In this document: positions 8,741 to 16,373 of the stretch, piece after piece
How the letters are laid out: each line of letters opens with the position of its first letter
Position numbering within the stretch: the stretch's first letter is position 1
Assembly (NCBI GenBank): GCA_937905825.1
Contig: CALCXM010000095.1
Coordinates: forward strand, 1-64,000
Length of the DNA stretch: 64,000 bases
From: an uncultured bacterium
GTDB lineage: Bacteria; Planctomycetota; UBA1135; GCA-002686595
Direction: 5' to 3'
Notes under the pieces: generated by a model
Told to the model about the DNA's origin: nothing
What the model saw: the letters and a program-made list of their open reading frames with translations, nothing else
Database searches by the model: none
Made by a program: the position numbers and the translations under genes

Positions 8741-10114
8741 ATGATCCGCATCGCCCTCTGCTTGTCCTTGTTGCTCCTTGGTTCCCCCGCGACAGACCCT
8801 GTCAGCGCTGGAGTGGAGCGCGCACAACCCGCAGCATCCGTCCAACAAGGAAAACCAATGCAGCTCTTCGACGGCAAGACTCTGAAGGGCTGGGTCACTA
8901 GTGGGGGGCGCTACGATGGCAACGCTCGCTGGTCCGTGGAGGAGGGAACCATCACCGGGCGCGAGGGTCCGAACTCTGCCGGGGGCTTGATCTACACGGA
9001 GTCTGCGTACCGCGACTTCGATCTCGAGCTCGACGCTTGGATCACCTACCCATTCGACTCAGGCGTTTTCTTGCACATGGTCCCAGGCGGTCTCAGCGTG
9101 GAAGAAGGCGGGGGCAAGGGACCGCAGATCACCTTGGACTATCGGCCAGATGGAGAGGTCGGTGGCATCTATGCCGATGGCTACCTGTTCCACAATACGC
9201 GCGGCAAGGATCGTTGGAAGCGGGACGAGTGGAACCACTTGCGGGTGCGCTGCGTGGGCAACCCCATGCACCTCACGTTTTGGATGAACGGCGAATTGGT
9301 GACGGACTATCGGCTGCCGATTTCTCAGGGTGCGTTTGCTCCAACTGGGTTGATTGGTTTGCAAGTGCACGGCGCGCGCAGCGAGCCGGAGAAGAGCGTC
9401 GTGCGTTTCAAGAACATCGTCTTGCGCGAGCTGGATCCGGCGCAGGACGGCTTTTGGTCGAAGGATGAAGCGGGACAACAGCGACTGACGAAGGCTGGGG
9501 AGGCTGCCGGGTGGCGCTCATTGTTCAATGGCAAGGACCTCAGCGGCTGGAGCGGATCCGGCGACGGAACGGGCTACGCCGTGGAGAAAGGCGAGATCGC
9601 TTTCTTGGTGGAGGGCAACTCCGCAGAGCTGATGACCGACGAGGACTTCCAAGACTTCGACCTGCGTCTCGACTTCAAGATCGCGAAGATGGCCAACAGC
9701 GGCCTCTTCTTGCGCTCGGGCCGAGCGGGCGGAAACCCGAGCTACACGGGTTGCGAGGTTCAGATCCTCGATGACTTCAATTGGGAGAAGGTGACGAACT
9801 CGACCCTGGCTCCCTACCAGTTCAGCGGCGGTCTCTACGGCAGCGTCGCTCCGGCCATCAAGGACGCCCTGCGACCCCTCGGCGAATGGAACACCTACGA
9901 GGTTCACTTCCACGGCACCCGTATCCAGACCAAACTAAACGGCAAGCTGCTCTATGACGTGGACACTCTCCAGGTGCCTGGGGAGCCGGCCTTCAAGGAC
10001 CGCGTGAAGACCGGATTCATCGGCATGCAGCGCCACGCTCCGTCCCAAGTCGAAGGCCACGCCTATGCCTGGTTCCGCAACATTTTCGTCCGCCCGGCCC
10101 AGTCTGTGGAATAG
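8741..10114 (+). CDS. Secreted protein with two DUF1080 (3-keto-disaccharide hydrolase-like) domains
   Basis: 457 residues from the ATG at 8741, chosen because it begins a clean signal peptide (MIRIALCLSLLLLGSPA); an upstream in-frame ATG at 8651 gives non-signal residues. Two tandem DUF1080 domains follow. The first opens with QLFDGKTLKGWV and contains FDLELDAWITYPFDSGVFL. The second opens with SLFNGKDLSGWSG and contains FDLRLDFKIAKMANSGLFLR, YTGCEVQILDD, and LGEWNTYEV with LNGKLLYDVD. This concanavalin-like fold is abundant in Planctomycetota, and some members cleave or beta-eliminate 3-keto-glycosides. The second copy keeps the Cys-Glu-x-Gln substrate-site region; the first has diverged there (GPQITLDY). 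Exported polysaccharide or glycoside degradation is inferred. Confidence 0.88.
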   Translation: MIRIALCLSLLLLGSPATDPVSAGVERAQPAASVQQGKPMQLFDGKTLKGWVTSGGRYDGNARWSVEEGTITGREGPNSAGGLIYTESAYRDFDLELDAWITYPFDSGVFLHMVPGGLSVEEGGGKGPQITLDYRPDGEVGGIYADGYLFHNTRGKDRWKRDEWNHLRVRCVGNPMHLTFWMNGELVTDYRLPISQGAFAPTGLIGLQVHGARSEPEKSVVRFKNIVLRELDPAQDGFWSKDEAGQQRLTKAGEAAGWRSLFNGKDLSGWSGSGDGTGYAVEKGEIAFLVEGNSAELMTDEDFQDFDLRLDFKIAKMANSGLFLRSGRAGGNPSYTGCEVQILDDFNWEKVTNSTLAPYQFSGGLYGSVAPAIKDALRPLGEWNTYEVHFHGTRIQTKLNGKLLYDVDTLQVPGEPAFKDRVKTGFIGMQRHAPSQVEGHAYAWFRNIFVRPAQSVE

Positions 10115-10378
10115 GCGAGAGCGGAAGCTCGACCGCGGGGGGGCAGGTTCTGGGTTGGAGGACGGCCTTTCCTTAAATCAGGCTTCCTTCGCTATGGCGC
10201 CAAAACGGCTATTTTAGCTCGCATCTAAGCCGCTAGAAGGCCGCCACTAGATCCTGCTCCATCGGTGACGCCCCAGCAGTAATATTAAAGGGCGAAAATC
10301 CCGTGGATGTGGAAATGGTTAAACCTGCCTAGGGGTGTCGAAAGGCGCTTAAAATACCGATATCCCAAGCGACTCCCC

Positions 10379-11659
10379 ATGTTCGTCCCGACCCCAAACC
10401 CAAAGAGCCAAAATTTCGCATTGGCAACCGGTCTGGCGCTGCTCTTCTGCTTGGCAGGCTGCCGAACGGACGGCGCGGACTCCGCCCCGGATTCCGGCAC
10501 GACTGAGGTGCCGCCGGAGACGAGTCCCACGAGGGCAACCGTTCCCGCTCAGCCTTACCAGTGGAAGCTAAAGCTTGGGGATTCCATCGAAGGCGACCGC
10601 GCTGTGACTGTCGGTGAAGGCCAAGGTGGAACGGCTCAATTGGCCGAAGACCTCGCCCGCGCCCAGGCCCAACGGAAAATCGCGAGTGTGCGCCAAACGG
10701 AAGTGCGCTCCCTGACCACATTGCACACGGGCACCTCCGGTACGAACGAGTTTGAACAGTTCGAACAGAACATCTCTCTCTCCTCGGCCATGACCATAGG
10801 TGGGGGATCTTGGGGGACGCCCGAGCTTCGATCGCTGTCCGACGATTCCTACCAGGTGCGCATCAAGTTTACGGTTCCCAACCGCCTGGTGCGTCCCGCC
10901 AATCATCTGCGAGGCTACACCGGCAAGGCGCGCATTGAGGAGTGCAAGAATCTGCTCGACCAGGCTTCGAGCTACGAGACACCCGACCGCTTCATCGCTG
11001 AACTGTGCTTGAAGATGTTGCTGAGCGAAGAGCCGACCCTCAGTCGCTTGCAACGATTGGCCAGCCTGTGTCTGGAACAGGGAGATCCCGAGCGAGCGAT
11101 CCGGGTCTTGCGAGACTACCAGAGCTTGGTCGAGGACTCCGCCGGGGCGATTCAGCAGCGCATCGATGAGATCAACAACATGCCCCTGGACGTGCCAGTC
11201 TTGTTGACCTTGCTGGACCAAGTTGCTGGCCGCGGCGGCACCCTGAGCGCCCATCACCGGCGCGCCAACCAGGCCACCAAGCAGATCATTCGCGGCACCT
11301 TGCCGGCGAACTCAAGGCTCCAGTTCTACTGGATCGACGATCAAGTGCTCGAACGACCGAAGTCAGGTTGGGCCAAGCCCGACAACTCCGGGAACACGGT
11401 TCAGCACGTGGAAAAGACCCTGCCCGACTTCGCGACCTTCGGAGGCGAATGGGTCAATGGGACCATCCGGTACTTGGTGCTCGTCACCGACGAAGCCACG
11501 GATTTCCCGGTCCTCAAGCAGGACATTTCGATTTTTGAAGCGGCCAATGGCAACCACACAGAGCGCCGACGCTTGGCGAACTTTGTCGACCAGATTCGCG
11601 ACTGGGCCAAGCGTCCGAATCATCAGGCCATGATGTTGAAGTGGGAACACTACGAGTAA
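10379..11659 (+). CDS. Lipoprotein of unknown function, first gene of caspase operon
   Basis: 426 residues from the ATG at 10379, chosen because it places a lipoprotein signal (ATGLALLFCLAGC) near the N-terminus; an in-frame ATG at 10307 would add 24 unlikely residues. After a Pro/Thr-rich linker, the segment about residues 85-185 (LAEDLARAQAQRKIASVRQ, then SSAMTIGGGSWG and DDSYQVRIKFTVP) has the helix-strand pattern of LPP20-like lipoproteins; this is only a resemblance. The middle (about 190-290) is helical and repeat-like (ERAIRVLRDYQSLVED). The C-terminus is beta-rich and ends in a helix. The stop is 30 bases before the caspase-FGE gene, so the two are very likely co-transcribed. Confidence 0.75.
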   Translation: MFVPTPNPKSQNFALATGLALLFCLAGCRTDGADSAPDSGTTEVPPETSPTRATVPAQPYQWKLKLGDSIEGDRAVTVGEGQGGTAQLAEDLARAQAQRKIASVRQTEVRSLTTLHTGTSGTNEFEQFEQNISLSSAMTIGGGSWGTPELRSLSDDSYQVRIKFTVPNRLVRPANHLRGYTGKARIEECKNLLDQASSYETPDRFIAELCLKMLLSEEPTLSRLQRLASLCLEQGDPERAIRVLRDYQSLVEDSAGAIQQRIDEINNMPLDVPVLLTLLDQVAGRGGTLSAHHRRANQATKQIIRGTLPANSRLQFYWIDDQVLERPKSGWAKPDNSGNTVQHVEKTLPDFATFGGEWVNGTIRYLVLVTDEATDFPVLKQDISIFEAANGNHTERRRLANFVDQIRDWAKRPNHQAMMLKWEHYE

Positions 11660-11689
11660 TTCGTAACAGAGAGCAGAGACGATACAGAC

Positions 11690-14600
11690 ATGATCACTCC
11701 TAGTCAGAAAACATCCCTCGTACGGCGGGTACTCGTGGCGAGCGGGACCCTTGCCTTGTGCAGCCCCTTCATGGCCTGTAGCTCAACGGAGGAGGTGCCG
11801 GTTGTGACGCCCAGGGTCGAGCGCTCAAGCGCGAATTCAGACACTGCGCGGTCGCAAACGGACGAAGAGAAGGGCCAGGCGCGGGACCGCATAGACGGCT
11901 CACCCGCACAGACCGCTCCCCGCAATCTCTCGCGTCTCGCGATCGATGCGGGCGACGTGAACTGGGGGGATGTCAAGCGTGCGGGTGCTCGTACCCACGT
12001 CTTGATCTACGCCGCCACGGAAGCGATCAGCAAGAACTACGGATTGCCTGCGGCCTACCCCTCGGCCCTGGCTCTCAAGGAAGCCTTCGTGGGAATCGGG
12101 GTTCACGTCGACGACATCACTATCCGCAGCGGCGCCGAGGTGGCGACGGTTGCTGTTGCCGGTGGCGTGAGCAAGTTGCAGGCCGACATTCGAAACATCG
12201 CCAGCGGCCTCAAAGGTGAGGGCGACAACCTGGTGTTGGTTTGGATTGGCCACGGTGCCCACGCGGAAAACGATCTGCAGTTGATGACCAGCGACACCGA
12301 TAGCGACGCGGGCAAACTGACCGGGACCCTGCCCTCCCGTGACTTGTCCACTTGCTTGGATCAAGCGAAAACGAATGCTGAGTGGGGCAACCCGTCTCTC
12401 GGCACCGCCTTGATCATCGACGCTTGTCAAACCAATGCTCAGGGCAGCGCCGGCGGCGAAGCCGACTGGAATGGCATCTTCGAAGCGGTCAACGTGCTGG
12501 CCAATATCGAAGCTTACTCGGCCGAGCCAGGCGAAGAAGCTTGGGTCGATCAGAGCACCGGGCGGACCGCGTACACGAATGCCCTGTGCAAGGTCATCCG
12601 CAAGGCACAGAAGTACATGGATTCCGACAGCATCGCGCTCAAGGACCTGCTGGAGCGCGTTCGCGACGACGAGAGTTTGAATGAGCAACGCCCCCCAGTG
12701 CCCGCTGGAAAAGGCGGCGTGGTGCTCTTTGATCCGAACAACCTCTCTTTGGAGATCAAGGTCGTGGACAATGTGACGGGCAACGTGATCCCCGGCGCAC
12801 AGATCAAGTTCCAAGACTCTCAGAAGAGTGCCCCCGCCTTGTTTGAAGGGCTCGGAGCAAGTCGCGAAGGCTACTCAATGCAAGCGACCGCGCCCGGCTA
12901 CTTTGCGCGCAGCGAGGAAGTGCGCCTGTCGAGAGCTCAATCCGGACGGACTCTCGAAGTTCCCTTGGCCCGTGAGTTCGTTGTGCTTCAAGGTCACATC
13001 CGTTTGCCGGAAGAGCGTGGAGTGATCCGCGTGGCGGTCAATGGCTCCTACGAAGGCTTGGTCGATGGCTATCACACCACCTCGGATGACCTGCAGGGCA
13101 CAGGGTTCTTCCACATCAAGGTTCCCAAGTTCACCGGGGAGCGAAAACTCTCCGTCAAGGTGTTCGGGGAAACGCGCTTCGAGGAAACCTTCGACCTGGC
13201 CACCCAGGCCAACCACAATGAGAAGGTCTCCGGCGGTTTGATCCAAGTGTTCGACTTTGGAGACACGACCTTGCCACCAAAGGGCTATGGCGAGGCTGGA
13301 CTCGGTGGTACGGGCGCACTCGCTGTGGATGTTGGCGGCGTGAAGTTCAACTTTGATTTCGAGCGCCTGACGGAAGCAGACTTCACAGACCCTGGCGGTT
13401 GGCCGTTGTACGAGAGCGTGAACAACTTCCTCAAGTCGAGCAACAAGATGTGGGCCCGGGCCCAACGCACTCTCGAAGACCTGAAACAGAAGCAGTACAT
13501 CCGGGCCGACAAGAGCTACGTACTGGATGAGTTGGTGAAGGAGCTTGGCGTGGCTGCCGCGATTCACCTGGCCAAGGAAGCCTGCGATCGAGATGACCTG
13601 GACTTGGCGATCGCGACACTAAAAGATTCCGACCAACGGAACGACGACAAGGTCCGTGTGCGCTTGTTTACCTTGCTAATGCAGGGCGCGGGCAAGCACC
13701 TCCAAGAGAAGGACTTCGCAAGCGCGCTTGTGCTCTACGAAGAGGCTGCGCTGACGGATGCGGACGATGCCGTCAACGCCGCACTCTACGCCGAGCAAAC
13801 TCGCTTGGCGTGGATGGACTACTCGGTGAAACAGGCCTACAAGACCGGCGATTGGCAGACTCCGCGCAAGGTGGTGCAACTGCTCACGGACAGTGGGGCT
13901 GAGGACGCTGCCCTGCAGTACGCGGAGGAAATCGAGAAGCAGTCCATCACGCGCACTTGCCGCTTGCGCTACAACTCCGCCCAGGCAGCCTACAGCTCTG
14001 GTGAGTTTGAAGAGGCGGTTGAGTTCTACCGCCAAGCCCTGGCGGAAAACCCCAACTCCCATTACCGCGGTCTGATCCGCAGCAGCCTGGAGGACGTCAG
14101 TGGCCAGCTTTTCAAGAAGTACCTGACCATCGGCAGCGAGATGGAGTCGAAGGAAGACTTCGTCGGGGCGTTCCACGCCTACTTGGCCTGCTGCAAGTAC
14201 CACCCCGGCGCCGGGGAGTCGAACTTGGAATTCATCGTGGAGACGCACGGCGAGCTCTTCCGCAAGGAGGCCAGTTCCGAGCTTGAGCAGGCACAGGCTT
14301 TCCTCAAGTCCCGCGAGATAGTCGCTGACTACGACCGTTCACTTGCTGCAAGCGACTTCGGAACCGCGGACACCATTCTGGCGAAGATCGAGAAGGGCAA
14401 TGTGGACCAGCTCGAACTAGAACGGCTGCGTCGGCGCATGGCGAATGCCCAACAGGACTTTGCCATGCTGGCCTTCACGGATTACAAGCGCTACAACCGT
14501 CTCAGCAAGAGCGGAGTTCAGAAGTACCTTGAGCTCTTCGAGGACGCACACCCCCGGTTGCGAACCGGCCTGGAGTTGGACCGTATCGAGCGCTTTGATG

Positions 14601-15259
14601 ATGGCGACGACGGACCTTGGATCGCGATCTACAAACAGGAGTCGACCGGAGTGGAGTTCTCTTTGATTCCCGGCGGCGTGCTCGCCATGGGAAGCAAGGG
14701 CGGATACTCGAATCAGAGGCCTGTCAAAAACGTGAGCTTGTACCCGTTCCTGCTTGCTCGTCATGAGGTGTCCTCGGGGGTCTACGATGAGCACCGCAAG
14801 CGACAGGTTGGCACCAACGTGCTGTTCCCCAACCGGCCTGCCCAAGGCGTGTTTCACAACTCAGCTCTCACCTGGTGCACCGACTTGGGCATGAACCTGC
14901 CAACGGAAGCCCAGTGGGAGTGGGCGGCTCTCGGCGCTCGGCCCAATCGCAAGGTGACGTGCATGGCGAGTCAGCCGCAGGACGTGGACAGCGGGCCTGC
15001 GAACCCCTTCGGGCTTCTCAACATCTATGACAACGTCGCAGAATGGTGCCTAGACGCCTATTTGGACTATTCCGTGGAGCCGATCGCAAACAGCGGGCAG
15101 CGGCTAGGTGAGAACGCCGCTGAAGGCTTTGTCTACCGTGGAGGCAGTTTTGAATTTGAACTTAACACTGGCGCCAAGAGAAGGCGTTTTTCTAAGGTCG
15201 GAGCGCCCCAAACGGGATTTAGATCTGCCATCAACCTCGTTTCAAATCCAAAGAACTAA
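11690..15259 (+). CDS. Caspase-TPR-FGE lipoprotein (orthocaspase-like fusion)
   Basis: 1189 residues. Residues 1-30 form a signal with a candidate lipobox Cys at 30 (FMAC), so the protein is predicted to be exported and lipid-anchored. Residues about 100-345 form a caspase/C14 p20-like domain: RTHVLIYAATE begins it, the catalytic His is H188 in VWIGHGAH, and the nucleophile is C246 in LIIDACQTNAQGS. Both dyad residues are intact. Residues 350-550 look like carboxypeptidase-regulatory or PEGA-type beta domains. About 590-980 is a helical, TPR-like region (SSGEFEEAVEFYRQALAENP). From about 985 to the end is an FGE-sulfatase (SUMF1-like) domain: FSLIPGGVLAMGSKGG, MNLPTEAQWEWAALGA, GLLNIYDNVAEWCLDAY, YRGGSF and TGFRSAI. 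The copper-binding Cys pair of true FGE is absent, so this end probably binds rather than oxidises. Confidence 0.88.
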   Translation: MITPSQKTSLVRRVLVASGTLALCSPFMACSSTEEVPVVTPRVERSSANSDTARSQTDEEKGQARDRIDGSPAQTAPRNLSRLAIDAGDVNWGDVKRAGARTHVLIYAATEAISKNYGLPAAYPSALALKEAFVGIGVHVDDITIRSGAEVATVAVAGGVSKLQADIRNIASGLKGEGDNLVLVWIGHGAHAENDLQLMTSDTDSDAGKLTGTLPSRDLSTCLDQAKTNAEWGNPSLGTALIIDACQTNAQGSAGGEADWNGIFEAVNVLANIEAYSAEPGEEAWVDQSTGRTAYTNALCKVIRKAQKYMDSDSIALKDLLERVRDDESLNEQRPPVPAGKGGVVLFDPNNLSLEIKVVDNVTGNVIPGAQIKFQDSQKSAPALFEGLGASREGYSMQATAPGYFARSEEVRLSRAQSGRTLEVPLAREFVVLQGHIRLPEERGVIRVAVNGSYEGLVDGYHTTSDDLQGTGFFHIKVPKFTGERKLSVKVFGETRFEETFDLATQANHNEKVSGGLIQVFDFGDTTLPPKGYGEAGLGGTGALAVDVGGVKFNFDFERLTEADFTDPGGWPLYESVNNFLKSSNKMWARAQRTLEDLKQKQYIRADKSYVLDELVKELGVAAAIHLAKEACDRDDLDLAIATLKDSDQRNDDKVRVRLFTLLMQGAGKHLQEKDFASALVLYEEAALTDADDAVNAALYAEQTRLAWMDYSVKQAYKTGDWQTPRKVVQLLTDSGAEDAALQYAEEIEKQSITRTCRLRYNSAQAAYSSGEFEEAVEFYRQALAENPNSHYRGLIRSSLEDVSGQLFKKYLTIGSEMESKEDFVGAFHAYLACCKYHPGAGESNLEFIVETHGELFRKEASSELEQAQAFLKSREIVADYDRSLAASDFGTADTILAKIEKGNVDQLELERLRRRMANAQQDFAMLAFTDYKRYNRLSKSGVQKYLELFEDAHPRLRTGLELDRIERFDDGDDGPWIAIYKQESTGVEFSLIPGGVLAMGSKGGYSNQRPVKNVSLYPFLLARHEVSSGVYDEHRKRQVGTNVLFPNRPAQGVFHNSALTWCTDLGMNLPTEAQWEWAALGARPNRKVTCMASQPQDVDSGPANPFGLLNIYDNVAEWCLDAYLDYSVEPIANSGQRLGENAAEGFVYRGGSFEFELNTGAKRRRFSKVGAPQTGFRSAINLVSNPKN

Positions 15260-15265
15260 ACGAAT

Positions 15266-16150
15266 ATGCGTGCTTCTTCTCTTCTGACTCGGATTGCTCT
15301 CTTGTCCATAGTGGCACTTGCACCAAGCTGCAAGTATCTCCCTTTTGCCGGCTCAGGCCCTGAGGATCCGGGCATCGGTGGCGATACCTCCGGGTGGTCG
15401 GCCGAGGAACTGGCCGAGCTTGGGATTCAGCGCGGTGAGCAAAAGAGAATCGCTCAGCTTGAACGAGACAAGGCCGACGCTGCCGAAGAACTGCGCGTGA
15501 ATCAGGAGCGGAAGGACGCGCTCGGAGTTGCCGCAGCGAAGAAGAAACAGGAAGTTGCCGCAGCGGATCTCAAACGTGAGCAAGCCAAGCGTCGCGCTTC
15601 TCGCCGCAAGGGCTCTCTGCGAGTTGGCTACGGCACGCCGGACTACGGCGCCTTCCTCACAGACAATCCTCCCAATGGACTGGCAATCGAGGTCGACAAC
15701 GGAAGCTACTTCTCGTTCGAGGCGGAGAACGGCGACATGGATGGCATGGCCGGCATCATCGGGCTCTCCCTCTCGGATGGTGACTTCACCGACGCAGCAA
15801 ACGTCGACTATGAACTGTCGTTGTTCGAGTTCTATGGTGGTGCCCGTTTTGGAAAGATGCTCACCAGCGATTTCCGCATCTACGCGGACCTGGGCATGGA
15901 CATGTCGATCTCTAGCCTCGACATCACCACCGCCTCGGACTCGTTCAGTTCCTCCTCGGTGGGGGTTGGTCTCTACTACGGCGTGGGCACCGAATACTAC
16001 CTCGGGGATAGCTTCAGCATCTGGGCGGATTACCGTGCGCTGATTGCGACCGAGCACGACTTCTTTGATGCTGACTACTTCGCCGACGAGTACGAGACCC
16101 AGAGCATCGATTACAGCCGCATCGCCTTCGGCGTGGGATTCACTCACTAG
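15266..16150 (+). CDS. Lipoprotein with coiled coil and outer-membrane beta-barrel
   Basis: 294 residues, starting 6 bases after the caspase-FGE stop, so it is the third gene of that operon. The leader LLTRIALLSIVALAPSC gives a lipobox-like Cys at about 22. Residues about 45-120 are a highly charged heptad-like coiled coil (AQLERDKADAAEELRVNQER). From about 120 onward alternating hydrophobic/polar strands with aromatic girdles (SLRVGYGTPDYG, SLFEFYGGARFGKM, FRIYADLGMDM, VGVGLYYGVGTEYYLG) end in IAFGVGFTH, as in small eight-strand outer-membrane barrels. The order lipid anchor, coiled coil, barrel suggests a periplasm-spanning outer-membrane component. A strong terminator follows. Confidence 0.75.
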   Translation: MRASSLLTRIALLSIVALAPSCKYLPFAGSGPEDPGIGGDTSGWSAEELAELGIQRGEQKRIAQLERDKADAAEELRVNQERKDALGVAAAKKKQEVAAADLKREQAKRRASRRKGSLRVGYGTPDYGAFLTDNPPNGLAIEVDNGSYFSFEAENGDMDGMAGIIGLSLSDGDFTDAANVDYELSLFEFYGGARFGKMLTSDFRIYADLGMDMSISSLDITTASDSFSSSSVGVGLYYGVGTEYYLGDSFSIWADYRALIATEHDFFDADYFADEYETQSIDYSRIAFGVGFTH

Positions 16151-16179
16151 TCGGAGCCCAGGCCGAGCCACAGTCAGAA

Positions 16180-16217
16180 GGGCCCTCGCCTCCTTCGGGA
16201 TGGCGGGGGCTCTTTTT
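16180..16217 (+). terminator. Intrinsic terminator of the caspase-FGE operon
   Basis: An 11-bp stem (16180-16190 with 16202-16212, two G:T pairs) is followed directly by five T (16213-16217). It is 30 bases after the stop of the barrel lipoprotein and marks the operon end. Confidence 0.85.
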
Positions 16218-16373
16218 GTGTGCTTTGTGTTGGAAGCGTGCCCGTTGCTGAAAGCTTGCTGAGCGTGCCGTGGCCCGAATGAGCAGGGTTTCGCGGTCGC
16301 GTTACAATTCTAGCGCCTCCGATGGAGGTCCCAAGATCCCGTCCCACACCCGATCCCCAAGCACCCGGGACCC

